From positions 868,001 through 932,000 of the forward strand of contig JACONN010000006.1 of the NCBI GenBank assembly GCA_014323675.1: DNA of 64,000 nucleotides, in the 5' to 3' direction. Each line of letters opens with the position of its first letter. The first letter of the stretch is position 1. Position numbers and translations under genes: made by a program. This DNA comes from Hormoscilla sp. GM7CHS1pb (GTDB lineage: Bacteria; Cyanobacteriota; Cyanobacteriia; Cyanobacteriales; Desertifilaceae). Positions 33,549 through 42,659 of the stretch are shown one piece after another. The notes below the pieces were generated by a model, which did not search any database, was not told where the DNA came from, and worked only from the letters and a program-made list of their open reading frames with translations.

Positions 33549-35663
33549 ATGGCAGCAACAAGCGAAGAGTTCAAAGCAGCGCTCAAGGAAGGTAGAATAG
33601 TAGATGCCCTGAAAACGGCATTAGGACAGTCGATCGAGTTGGAAATCACAACTACGATCGCCTCGTCAGACCCCGAGACGGCTTCCCAGATAAGGGAGAA
33701 GGGGGATTCAGGGGAGATAATGCGCACTAGGCTCAACATTGTAGAGGGCAAGATCGAAACGGAAATCGGGAGCAAATTCCTCAAAGGCGGGAAGTTTGCC
33801 GAACTGCGGGATTTCCACGTCAGCCAGATGCAGGCAAGCGGGCAAATAATAGAAAGAAATATCTCCAGTTTACAGAAACTGCTGGAGCTGTGGGTGGGAA
33901 TGACACAGCAGACGGTAGTGGTTACCGACAGCAAAACCCATTCGTCAGAACTAAAAAGTATACAACCAGATGCGCTCGCCTCTGGCAGCAGCCCTCGACC
34001 GGCAGCTTTTTCAGTGCCAGACCTGAGGGAAAGAAAAGAGGAACTGAGGCCAGTAGTAGCAAGATCGGAACCAGTTACTACAGGAGTGACAGGTGGGACA
34101 GAAAGAGAACAGGAAGTAACTTCTAGTGAAGAGCATGACCCAGAAGTGCTGGCGGCCTTCGATTTAGATCCATCTGTGTCCCCCGGTGCTGCGTCTCCTG
34201 GGAGCGGTAAAAGCACGTTCCCAGGCAGCGCATCCCGGAGCGTCCGCGCCTCAGCGCACGCGGAGAGGAGAGCAGCCGTGGGAACGAGGGGGGGGGCACA
34301 GACCACAGATGGCGTGGCCTTCACGGGAGATCCAGAAATAGCAGTACCCTCAACAGAAAACGTGAGGGAAAATTCGGCCCTGAAGACAGCAGCAGTGGTA
34401 GCAGGAACAGCGGCAGTAGTAGGAACGGCGGTGGCAGCGGCAGCAGGGGCATGGGGCTCAGATGAAGCAGCAGCGTCTGGCGATCTGACTCCGTCAGAAG
34501 CACTAGGAGATCTAGATCTAGATGTTGCAACTACTTCTCCGATGGCCGAGGAGTTCGAGGAGTCCCAAGAGTTAGCATCAAGCTGGGATGAGACCGAATT
34601 ACCGGAAACTACCCCCTCGGAAGAACCGGTAATGTCGGAATCAACAGCAATAGATGGCGACCTCGAGGCATTAGTTGAGTCAATACCGGAGTCAGAACCA
34701 GTAACAGAAGACCCGGAATTAGAGATGATGGATGGGACAGAACAGTTAGCATCAAGCTGGGATGAGACCGAATTATGGGAAGATGAACCCGAACCAGAAG
34801 CAATAGAACCCGACTTCTTGGCAGAGACATTAGTTGAGTCACTAACCGATGAGGATGAACAGGTAATAGAGGAATCAACAGAGGACTCAGAAGTAGAGAT
34901 TATGGGTGCCTTGGAGACAGAAGAGTCAGGGTCCACACTGGCAAAAGAGGACGAAACAGCCGAGATTCTGGGTGTGTTGGAAACGGAACGGGAGTTAGTA
35001 CCCAGCTGGGATGGGACTGAGTTACGGTCGAACACAGAAGCAGAGTCTCCGGCTTTGAGCGGGAGCCTAGATAGACTTCCCGAATCATCCGCTGATATGA
35101 TGGGTACTGCCGAAGATGAGTTAGCAGCAAACTGGGAAGAACCGGAAACTTCCTGGGAAACAGGGTCAGATACCGTTCCGGAAAAATCGCAATGGGGCAG
35201 GCATGGGGATTTGCAGGATGACTATTCGGCAGTAGAGTCAGAAATGTCTTTAGCAGAAGAGTTAGCAGCAACGGAATGGCCAACAGATGAGGAGGATGAG
35301 GAGGCAGCAGAAGAGTCAGCAGCAACGGAATGGGGCAGGCATGGGGATTTGCAGGATGACTATTCGGCAGTAGAGTCAGAAATGTCTTTAGCAGAAGAGT
35401 CAGCAGCAACGGAATGGCCAACATTTGACCCCTTGGCGGAATTGTTTGCAGAGTCCGACCAGGAGGAGGATCTAAATTCTGGGAGCGAAGGGACAGATGA
35501 ACTGGATGCGCTGTTCTCCGATGATGTAAATGCAGGGAATTTAGAGGATCCATTTGCAGATATAGAACTGGCAGACTCCCTCTGGCTCGCCGCAGACAAA
35601 GAAAAAGCGTTAGCAGAAGAAAAGGTAAGCATTCAGCGCTCGCTGAATGCTGACAATTACTGA
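33549..35663 (+). CDS. Large acidic repeat protein with central hydrophobic segment, unknown
   Basis: ATG 33549, with GGAAGGGGAAA upstream, starts a 704-residue protein. Residues 1-125 look like a folded domain (MAATSEEFKAALKEGRIVDA, LRDFHVSQMQASGQIIERNI). After a linker containing repeat-derived Ser/Gly/Arg-rich sequence (34175-34310) comes an Ala/Val-rich helix (AAVVAGTAAVVGTAVAAAAG). The rest is very acidic, with imperfect repeats ELASSWDETELPE, QLASSWDETELWE, ELVPSWDGTELR and two nearly identical blocks of about 35 residues starting WGRHGDLQDDYSAVESEMSL. The helix could anchor or pack the protein. A long antisense frame exists but is compositional. I do not recognise the family. It is first of three unknown genes in a row. 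Confidence 0.75.
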   Translation: MAATSEEFKAALKEGRIVDALKTALGQSIELEITTTIASSDPETASQIREKGDSGEIMRTRLNIVEGKIETEIGSKFLKGGKFAELRDFHVSQMQASGQIIERNISSLQKLLELWVGMTQQTVVVTDSKTHSSELKSIQPDALASGSSPRPAAFSVPDLRERKEELRPVVARSEPVTTGVTGGTEREQEVTSSEEHDPEVLAAFDLDPSVSPGAASPGSGKSTFPGSASRSVRASAHAERRAAVGTRGGAQTTDGVAFTGDPEIAVPSTENVRENSALKTAAVVAGTAAVVGTAVAAAAGAWGSDEAAASGDLTPSEALGDLDLDVATTSPMAEEFEESQELASSWDETELPETTPSEEPVMSESTAIDGDLEALVESIPESEPVTEDPELEMMDGTEQLASSWDETELWEDEPEPEAIEPDFLAETLVESLTDEDEQVIEESTEDSEVEIMGALETEESGSTLAKEDETAEILGVLETERELVPSWDGTELRSNTEAESPALSGSLDRLPESSADMMGTAEDELAANWEEPETSWETGSDTVPEKSQWGRHGDLQDDYSAVESEMSLAEELAATEWPTDEEDEEAAEESAATEWGRHGDLQDDYSAVESEMSLAEESAATEWPTFDPLAELFAESDQEEDLNSGSEGTDELDALFSDDVNAGNLEDPFADIELADSLWLAADKEKALAEEKVSIQRSLNADNY

Positions 35664-36003
35664 GAATGGTGAAGGGTGAATGGTTGATTATTGATTCAGG
35701 CAATAGCAATTAGCTAGAGGAAAGTTATCAGGGTACACAATTGTTTTGCTTCTTGAGCAATTGAAAATTAGCGCCGGACACGTAGCCCGGTGTTCCCAGG
35801 TGGGAGCCTCTTAACGAGGAAAGTTGTTTCATTGAGAATTGAGAAGATTTTCATTGAGAATTGCTCCATTTTACCTGAGCCATATTAGCCTTTTGACCTT
35901 CGCAAATACAAATACATGCATTGGGATGTTCCCAGTTACCAAGTCAGGAGATGAATGGTGCTAAAGAAGAATACGGAGATAGAGAAGGTAAAAAACGGTA
36001 AAG
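35664..36003. other. Intergenic region without recognisable genes
   Basis: A/T-rich sequence with short copies of ATTGAGAATTG and a stretch CCCGGTGTTCCCAGGTGGG. No coding frame with a plausible ribosome site is seen. Confidence 0.4.
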
Positions 36004-36741
36004 TTGAGAAGGAAATCGATAGGGCTGCAGGAAAGGTTTAAGGAATTTATCCAGTCTTTGGGGGATGTGATGAATGACATCACAACTCTAGAGGTAAATA
36101 CGATGATAGTGGCTCAGATTACGGGAAGCAGGTTTATTCCAGAGGAGGCGTATCAACAAATCTATGAAATTCCTATTTCGGAAATGGACAACAGATACTT
36201 TGTAGATAGGCAAATACCACCGGCTTTATACCCTCGTTACAGAAACTTACGCAAAAAACTAGGTTGGGAGTATCGTCAGGTGCTGCAAGACCCGAGTTCA
36301 GATCTGTTTTATCTCCAGGAAAGGCTGCCAAATCCAGGGGATCCTAAGGAGCAAAAGGAGTTGCAAAAACTGCTAGATAATGGAAAATTTATACGGGGTT
36401 TGCGGAAAATAATGGAACAGAAAACGGCGATCGATAGCACGGATTTGCAATCGGAAACGACGGATATTATCTATGCCCAAACGATAATGCAGTTGGATGG
36501 GGATATTATCAACCGCTACCACGAGCAACTGCTGACAAATGATTTCAGGCAGACGATCATAAGTATTCACAGTGAGGGAGTATCATCAGGAGAACAGCAG
36601 TGGCGGAGAGTGTTATACTTTATGGTGAGTATAGTGCAAAATATTATTCAGCGGAGTGCGGGGATTCAGGGGAGTACGGGTATAGATTTGGCGACATTTT
36701 ATTTAGATGCAGATCGAGGCGATCGAGGATTCGGCAGGTGA
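36004..36741 (+). CDS. Protein of unknown function, first of an overlapping pair
   Basis: The frame opens at TTG 36004 and gives 245 residues starting LRRKSIGLQERFKEFIQSLG. It is a soluble, helix-rich protein without signal peptide. Recognisable features are limited: NTMIVAQITGSRFIPEEAYQ, IPPALYPRYRNLRKKLGWEY and DIIYAQTIMQLDGDIINRYH. The start is uncertain; no strong ribosome site is seen before any candidate. Its TGA overlaps the GTG start of the next gene by four bases (GTGA), which points to translational coupling and to a shared task. I cannot assign a family. Confidence 0.65.
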   Translation: MRRKSIGLQERFKEFIQSLGDVMNDITTLEVNTMIVAQITGSRFIPEEAYQQIYEIPISEMDNRYFVDRQIPPALYPRYRNLRKKLGWEYRQVLQDPSSDLFYLQERLPNPGDPKEQKELQKLLDNGKFIRGLRKIMEQKTAIDSTDLQSETTDIIYAQTIMQLDGDIINRYHEQLLTNDFRQTIISIHSEGVSSGEQQWRRVLYFMVSIVQNIIQRSAGIQGSTGIDLATFYLDADRGDRGFGR

Positions 36742-37466
36742 TTGAAAAATTTGTCGGGTGGTTTTTAGAGCAGTTTCAACGAGAGCAAGATAATTATCTT
36801 GCTCAATGCATCAGCATAGAAGAGGGGGAGTTTATTTTCTATTTGAATCAGTCAGTGTTACAGGCAATTCAAGCAGCCCGATATCAGGGAGAACGGTTGC
36901 AAATTACCTGGCGTTTGGTGGCCTCACTGCAAAAGTTGGTGCTGTTCGATGAGGGGAGGTTAAATCGCATTCAGTCTGGACTTACCTTTTGTACCTACTA
37001 TGTTGACCAGCAAGACAGTCAACAGAGTAGACAGGGGCAATTTGTGTTGCGGACGGTAGTGTCTGCGGATGGAGATGTGCTCAATCAAGTGCGTCGGGAT
37101 TATCTACAACATTTTTACTGTTTGGAGATTGTGGCTACCCACCATTGGCTGATTAATCAATTGTTAAGTACCCTGGAATTGAGAAGCAGGCAATTTATTA
37201 ATTGGTTGGCTTGGGGACTGTCTGTGGTGCTGGTTTGGCTGCCGACTCTGAGTAATGCGATCGCCTCTCTGGAGGATAATACTCCCCAGGCGATCGCCTC
37301 TGGTTGTTTAGCGGTGGTTTTGCCCTGGCCAACTAAGGCGATCGTGAAGCGGGTGTTGATGTTTTTTTCTTCCCAAATCATGCGCGCGGCCCTCCGTCAA
37401 ATGCTATCCCCTAATTCTTTCATCAGAAATACGGCCCAGAGAATTTGGCAGGGGTTTGTGGGTTGA
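36738..37466 (+). CDS. Membrane protein of unknown function, second of an overlapping pair
   Basis: GTG 36738 overlaps the stop of the previous gene; GAGG lies about 10 bases upstream. The 242-residue product starts VIEKFVGWFLEQFQREQDNY. It has a soluble N-terminal part (FIFYLNQSVLQAIQAARYQG, HFYCLEIVATHHWLI) and two hydrophobic segments near the C-terminus (FINWLAWGLSVVLVWLPTL and AIASGCLAVVLPWP), ending with an amphipathic basic tail. A larger upstream open frame from 36600 overlaps the first gene and is unlikely to be used. Function unknown; together with its neighbour it could be a small membrane complex. Confidence 0.65.
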   Translation: MIEKFVGWFLEQFQREQDNYLAQCISIEEGEFIFYLNQSVLQAIQAARYQGERLQITWRLVASLQKLVLFDEGRLNRIQSGLTFCTYYVDQQDSQQSRQGQFVLRTVVSADGDVLNQVRRDYLQHFYCLEIVATHHWLINQLLSTLELRSRQFINWLAWGLSVVLVWLPTLSNAIASLEDNTPQAIASGCLAVVLPWPTKAIVKRVLMFFSSQIMRAALRQMLSPNSFIRNTAQRIWQGFVG

Positions 37467-37486
37467 GAATTGAGAAGGGAGAATTG

Positions 37487-37512
37487 CGTTCCCAGGCGGT
37501 CCCCAGGGAACG
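37487..37512. repeat. GTTCCC/GGGAAC hairpin
   Basis: CGTTCCC pairs with GGGAACG. It is a short member of the dispersed hairpin group at 27027 and 32851, and lies in the convergent intergenic space between 37466 and 37586. Confidence 0.55.
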
Positions 37513-37585
37513 AGGAGAATTGAGAATTATTGATTATTTATTCATATCTATTCACAATTTTCAATTCGCAATTAGCCATTCGCAA

Positions 37586-38070
37586 TTAGCCTTTAGCTTG
37601 CGGCGATCGGGCAAGTTTTAGTAATTCTACTATTTCAGTTTGCTTTTCTGAGGCAGCCCAAATTAGGGCGGTCCAACTGTTGTTATCCTTAGCCTTGAGG
37701 TCCGCACCTCGGTCTAATAGGGTTTGGGCGATCGCCCGATGACCTTTGGCAGCAGCAGTCATCAAAGCGGTCATACCGAAGTTAGTTTTAGCATTCACGT
37801 CAGCACCAGCGGCTAGGAGAATTTCCACGATATCCATATTACCAGTAGCAGCAGCTTCCATCAAGGGAGTCCAACTGTCATTGTCGGCCTCATTGACATC
37901 GGCACCAGCAGCTAATAATGCTTGGAGGATGTCAGGATTACCAGTTGCGGCGGCGAGGATCGAGGGGGTGAAACCTTCTGAGTCATCTTTGATGTTGACA
38001 TCTGCACCCGGTCAATCAAGGTGTTTACTGAAGAGAGGTCGCTGTTTTTTACTGCTTCGATAATGTCCAT
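37586..38070 (-). pseudogene. Ankyrin-repeat protein, frameshifted
   Basis: From ATG 38070 the frame reads MDIIEAVKNSDLSSVNTLID and breaks; in the next frame it continues GADVNIKDDSEGFTPSILAA, LLAAGADVNEADNDSWTPLM, IVEILLAAGADVNAKTNFGM and TLLDRGADLKAKDNNSWTAL. These are four ankyrin repeats in a protein of about 160 residues. Adding one G to the GACCGGGTG run near 38008 restores a single frame. Ankyrin repeats mediate protein binding; the partner is unknown. The ATG overlaps the presumed ATG of the divergent LpxB-related gene, so one of the two starts is probably further in. Confidence 0.8.
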
Positions 38071-39419
38071 AAATGTCTCAAATTCAATAGCTGATATTTT
38101 GATTCTCTCTAATGGACCGGGAGAAGTGACTACTTGGGTGCGCCCTGTCGTGCAAGCTTTGCGCAAATATAAGAGCGATCGCCTGCGGATCTCGGTGGTC
38201 CTGTCTCCTTGTCCCATGCTACTGGAAAAGAGGCCGCGATCGCCCTTGACTATCCTGAAGTTGACCGGGTACAAGCACCCGCACATTTTATCCCATTTTT
38301 ACTTTGGGGGAAAACGGCGGACAATTGGGACTGGAGTGACCGGGGTGTGGTGGTTTTCTTGGGAGGGGATCAATTTTTTCCGGTGGTTATTGGCAGGCGA
38401 CTGGGTTATCGCACTGTGGTTTATGCCGAATGGGATGCCCGCTGGCATGGTTTTATCGATCGCTTTGGAGTCATTAAACCAGAGATTGCTGCCCCTGTCA
38501 AGCCCAAATTTGCTCGTAAGTTTACTGTGGTTGGGGACTTGATGGCCGAGGTGGCAGCAAGGAAGCAAACGTGTCCAGAGATACCACCCATGCTGCGCGC
38601 GGAAGCGCAGCAGGGTGGTACTCTCGGACACGATCCCCTGGTCGAACCCCATGCATCAGAATTGATTGGATTGCTGCCGGGGTCAAAACCTGCCAAGCTA
38701 TATCAGGGCGTTCCTTAATCTTAGCAGTTGCCCAGGATATTTACCTGCTGCGTCGGACAACTCGGTTCGCCATCCCTGTGGCACCAACCTTGGATGTGGA
38801 AACTTTAGCAGGTTTTGCTGACCCCGATCGCAATCCTTTAATTCAACAATGGCCGACCGGGGTTGCCGAGTTGGTCATGGCAGGCGATCGCCCTTGTTTG
38901 CAAACCCCAACTGGTTTACTGGTGGAACTTTGGACTGAATTTCCCGCTTACGATCTCTTATGCCAATGCATGTTATGTTTGACTACGGTGGGGGCGAATA
39001 CGGCGGAATTGGGGGCCTTAGCTGTGCCGATGATTGTGTTCCTGCCCACCCAGCAGTTGGATGCCATGCGGGCCTGGGATGGGTTACCCGGACTGCTGGC
39101 TAATTTGCCTTTTCTCGGTTCAGCTTTTGCTAAATTAATTAATTGGTTGGTTCTCCGACAAGGACGCTTATTTGCTTGGCCGAATATTTGGGCCGGTGAG
39201 GCGATCGTCCCTGAATTAGTTGGTCAGCTTCAATCCCGGGATATGGCAGCATTGGTTTTGGACTTTTTGGCCCATCCTGAGAAGTTGGAACAGATGGCCG
39301 ATCTCCTGCGGGCCGTGCGCGGTCAGCCAGGGGCCGCAGAAAAGCTAGCGGAACTTGTGTTTGAGGAACTGGGGGCCCGCTCAGGGCAAACGCATCTAAT
39401 TTCTGAACTTCAGATATAG
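38063..39419 (+). pseudogene. LpxB-related (lipid-A-disaccharide synthase-like) protein, multiply broken
   Basis: The protein starts MSINVSNSIADILILSNGPG-EVTTWVRP, as in the cyanobacterial family related to LpxB, a glycosyltransferase of lipid A synthesis. It then runs through three frames: the shift near 38213 (a C run) leads to ATGKEAAIALDYPEVDRVQA and GVVVFLGGDQFFPVVIGRRL, a palindrome is inserted at 38570-38632, and the shift near 38718 (T run) leads to ILAVAQDIYLL, TPTGLLVELWTEFPAYDLLC, CLTTVGANTAELGALAVPMI and FLPTQQLDAMRAWDGLPGLL. All family segments are present in order, so decay is recent or partly sequencing error, but the repeat insertion is a real lesion. The true role of the family is not settled. 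Confidence 0.8.
38570..38632. repeat. Long palindrome inserted in the LpxB-related gene
   Basis: CGTGTCC pairs with GGACACG, GATACCACCC pairs almost fully with GGGTGGTACTC, and TGCTGCGC pairs with GCGCAGCA. The arms resemble the palindrome at 21403-21470. Confidence 0.8.
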
Positions 39420-39668
39420 TACCTTATTTGGCGAGTTGAATTTATGGGTTTGGGAGCCTGATAAATTCCGTTGACATGCTTGGCATTTGTCATCATAGTA
39501 AAATTGCTGAAAAACTATTTTTATTTTCCTTTTGATGTCAAAAATAAGCAATATTATACTAGATCCGGTGGCTAATGTAAATATCAGCATATTCAAAATA
39601 CAAAAATTATATATCTAGATATATTTCATCCCATGAATCAATCTTTTATTCTTCATGCATAACGAATT

Positions 39669-39905
39669 TTATTGATTCATTAAATTCATTACGATATGCC
39701 GTAAAACAGCAAAATTTTGAGCTGCATCTCTTTTTATAATGCGACAAGCATCTTCATCAAAGCTTACATCTAAAACCCAATGCAATGGATTCTATATTCC
39801 TCAGTGGTACCGCGTTGCCAAACCTTTTAGCATCATTTTTAGCATCATTAATTAGACTGGTAATAATAACGAATTTCCAAGTTTTTCCATCTACCGCTAA
39901 TCAAT
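39669..39905 (-). pseudogene. ISAs1-family transposase, C-terminal remnant
   Basis: The minus strand reads KTWKFVIITSLINDAKNDAK and RFGNAV, then in a second frame [20 protein letters not shown] and [14 protein letters not shown] before TAA at 39669-39671. These are the last segments of ISAs1 (H-repeat-type) transposases. The remnant abuts and truncates the methyltransferase gene to its right. Confidence 0.75.
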
Positions 39906-40269
39906 TAATGTTGTTCTGTCGCAAACTATCTAACTGACGGCGCAGATCGGTTACCACTGGCAAGTCCAGATCGAACCAACGAGAGACTTTGCTGCCAATC
40001 CGATGAAAGTGAGTAGACATGCCTGCTCCTAATTCTACCACAACTGGTTGTCGATGGCTAGCAATGTGTGCGGAGGCTACCCGATCGTGATAATAAGCTC
40101 TCATAGCCAAGAAATTCTGAACATCCCAATTATAAATTGCCTCTAGTTCCTCATCCCTAGGCAGAGATTTACTCCATTCTACGGCCAAGGGGCCTGAAAA
40201 CAGGGGCACCAGACGGTACTGCTCGTCTGCTCGTCCTTTTAAGGTTAATAGCATGGTGCGGGGTACCAA
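39901..40269 (-). pseudogene. Leucine carboxyl methyltransferase-type (O-MTase) gene, 3' truncated
   Basis: The 122-residue frame reads LLTLKGRADEQYRLVPLFSG, NFLAMRAYYHDRVASAHIAS, then VVVELGAGMSTHFHRIG and RWFDLDLPVVTDLRRQL. These are the N-terminal region and SAM-binding motif (ELGAG) of the LCM/TcmP-type O-methyltransferases. The protein stops at NNIN where the ISAs1 remnant begins; the normal length is over twice this, so substrate-binding parts are lost. It lies just downstream of the Lgt-like gene on the same strand. Confidence 0.75.
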
Positions 40270-40287
40270 GTTTGGGAGTCGATTGTG

Positions 40288-41042
40288 TCATGGCTGGGGA
40301 ATCTTTTTCAATGTCAATAAATGTTTAATGTTTAATGCTACATAATATCCTAAACCCAGCGCGCTGGCAATCTGTATGGCACTTAGCCCCAAGATAACAT
40401 GAAAATATGGCTTCAGAAAATCAATCAGGAAGCGAAATCCCAGGTAAGCGATGATGGAAAATTTGAATAGGTCTCCCTCTTGCCTTTGATAACGGGAACG
40501 AATCTGGATTAATATCGCCAATGCTAGCAGAAATATTATCTCATAGATCTGGGTGGGATGTTGGTAAATGCCATCGCCAAAATCTACCCCCAAGGTAAAG
40601 TAGTGGCTACCCCATAGGTGCGATCGCTCAACCCTGTCAATGCGCCAGATCGCCGTAGCGACAATTAAGGATAGACGAAGACATCCCCAGTCGATCGCCT
40701 GAGGCCAATCATTTTTTTTGTCACTTCCACCCCGATCAATGTTCCTAACAATGCTCCCACGATCGTTTTTCCTTGCAGTAGCAGTAACAGCCACAACTGC
40801 AAATTTTGCCACAGGAGATAAATATAAATATGTTGCAGTCTCACTAGAAATTTCGCCCCCAGTAATGCTCCCACCATACCACCGACAATTACCGAAATCC
40901 GCTGACTGGGAGTAATAGTATCTTGCTTCATAATGTTCCGTCCCAGCAGCAACCGAAAGGCGATCGCGTAGGCGAGTACCTCAAACACAAAGTGTGGATG
41001 AATGCACCAATATCCAATATAGAAATAAACTGGGAATGTCAT
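40288..41042 (-). pseudogene. Prolipoprotein diacylglyceryl transferase-like membrane protein, frameshifted
   Basis: The first frame starts MTFPVYFYIGYWCIHPHFVF and runs through two hydrophobic segments to GDVFVYP at 40665. The next frame continues LIVATAIWRIDRVERSHLWG, GDGIYQHPTQIYEIIFLLAL and FRFLIDFLKPYF to the C-terminus at 40288. Adding one T to CCTTAATTG joins them into one protein of about 250 residues. The order of membrane helices and the HPTQ(L/I)YE motif match Lgt, which attaches diacylglycerol to lipoprotein cysteines, but it is a divergent member and could have another substrate. The lesion may be a sequence error. Confidence 0.8.
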
Positions 41043-41189
41043 GATTTGCTTTAGTTATTTCTCTTCTATCTATTTTCTATCTTCCTTCTCCTTCTCAGGT
41101 AGAACCTGGGAACGATTATCTGGAGGCTCCCGCCTCCTATCTAGCGCTTTGCGCTGGTAAACACTTTAGTGCTTACTATGAACGACTAT

Positions 41190-41570
41190 CTACGAATGAC
41201 TATCTCGACGGCCCAACTCGTACAGGCCGCAGCAGACACAAGCAAGCAAACCCATACTAATTGACCAGCTGCGACCTAAAGTAATTTCGACCCCGTAATT
41301 GCACAAACCACCAGCGATCAGAAACGGAATAATGCTGAAAACTGAGGCGTAGAAGAAATTTTGGGATTCTCTAGCCTGACGGGTTCTTTCAAATTCTTCA
41401 GCTGATGTGTAGAGCGATCGCTCGGCGAAGTTAAACCAGCGGTTAAGCTGTTCCGCTATCCAGTTGCCCACTGGGGAGAAGCCCAAATACAGGGCTAGGG
41501 ACCACAAATATGTACCGGCGATCGCCGTATTATTCAGAGCCAAGTGAAACGGAAGCATGTCATTAAACAT
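41190..41570 (-). CDS. Membrane protein of unknown function (126 aa)
   Basis: The frame starts MFNDMLPFHLALNNTAIAGT and has three hydrophobic segments (AIAGTYLWSLALYLGF, YASVFSIIPFLIAGGL, GLLACVCCGLYELG) separated by a charged loop (ERSLYTSAEEFERTRQARES). No catalytic motif is seen and I do not recognise a named family. It is on the same strand as, and 52 bp downstream of, the dprA gene, so co-transcription is possible. Confidence 0.65.
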   Translation of the reverse strand: MFNDMLPFHLALNNTAIAGTYLWSLALYLGFSPVGNWIAEQLNRWFNFAERSLYTSAEEFERTRQARESQNFFYASVFSIIPFLIAGGLCNYGVEITLGRSWSISMGLLACVCCGLYELGRRDSHS

Positions 41571-41621
41571 GGGTGAGGAGATACGATCTGATTTCTACTT
41601 ATCTAACATATCCGCAGCAAT

Positions 41622-42592
41622 TCACAATTCGCATTGTGCTGCATTTGCCAACAGTGCCTGGAGAGAACCCTGCCAAGGTGTTTCTGGGAAAGGTTTTGCC
41701 CCCTGCTTGATTAGCTGCTGATTGCCTTCGGGGACATTTCCCTGCATTCTGACAAAGATAGGAACGCTGTTTTCCCGTTTTAAGGTTTCCGTCGCCCCAA
41801 TCCAAGTGTCACCTCTCCCAAATGCAGTACTTACTACTATAGCATATTCTGCTAAACTATAAATATATTTATTCCGACAGATCGCCTTACCGGCCTCAAA
41901 CTCATCTTCAGGGTCATAAACCGAAACCAGAGCTAGTCTCCCTTCCCGGATCCCAGGGCGATAAAAACCATTAACAGGTGCTTTAATTAAGCGATCGGCT
42001 AGCACCCCGACAGCGGCCCCCCCGCTGATAAAACTCCCAGCATCGCCGTTATATCCACCCCCCGCGCCCCGCCAGAAACTATTTGCATGTTTTGTGCAGC
42101 ACAAGTTTGGACCAGGAGTTTGGTGTATTCAATTCCTTCCAGATCCACATTACGGGAACCTACAACTGCTAATCCTCCCGCCGAGAGTAAATCCATATTA
42201 CCCACACCATAGATAATTGCCGGGGCAAAATGCTTCAACTGCTGTTTCAGACCCTGGGGATATTCTGAGTCACTGCGTCCTAAGATCCAGATGCCATGAT
42301 TAGTCCAGCTTTTCACCGCTAATTTTAACATGGCTTTTCTTTCTAACAGGTCTAGCAGGCGATCTGGGTTTAACTTGGTCTCTACTAGATCATCTAATCT
42401 GTTTTGAGTAGCTGTTGTCAGCAAATCAGCTGGGCGCAGTTGATTTTTCCGCAACCACATAGCTAAATTATTGTACTCCCCCAGAGTCAGAGGTTGGGGT
42501 TCTATTTCCCTAGGTAGACCAAAGTTAGCACATAGCAGCAAAATCGCCTGGGTATCTGGCCTCAGAATCTCTTTTACATCTTTGCTTGCCAT
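41622..42592 (-). pseudogene. dprA: DNA-processing protein DprA, frameshifted
   Basis: DprA loads RecA on incoming single-stranded DNA in transformation. The first frame starts MASKDVKEILRPDTQAILLL and contains GLAVVGSRNVDLEGIEYTKL and the signature IVSGGARGVDITAMLGVLSA before ending GGPLSGC near 41999. The other frame continues AAVGVLADRLIKAPVNGFYR, NKYIYSLAEYAIVVSTAFGR and GDTWIGATETLKRENSVPIF to the stop at 41622. One extra G in the G7 run near 42015 would give a single protein of about 320 residues. All Rossmann-fold parts are there; the gene is either a sequencing casualty or freshly broken. A 35-bp direct repeat straddles its start. Confidence 0.88.
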
Positions 42593-42659
42593 TTTCACTG
42601 TTTGTAGTAAGGACTTTAGTCCTTATCTCTTTTACATCTTTGCTTGCCATTTTCACTGT
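42567..42659. repeat. 35-bp direct repeat around a TAAGGACTTTAGTCCTTA unit
   Basis: A 35-bp sequence starting ATCTCTTTTACATC and ending TTTTCACTGT occurs at 42567-42601 and again at 42625-42659, separated by 23 bp that hold TAAGGACTTTAGTCCTTA, the unit of the 9686-9856 array. The left copy covers the dprA start and the right copy overlaps the 3' end of lpxD by seven bases. Confidence 0.8.

Noticed and set aside
33302-35035. 577-codon Ser-rich frame on the minus strand
   Set aside because: It is antisense to the acidic protein gene. Its Ser/Val-rich content follows from the Glu/Asp/Thr codons of the plus strand, and there is no ribosome site.
34900-35709. 269-codon Leu/Pro/His-rich frame on the minus strand
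   Set aside because: It is another shadow of the acidic repeats, with low complexity and no start signal.
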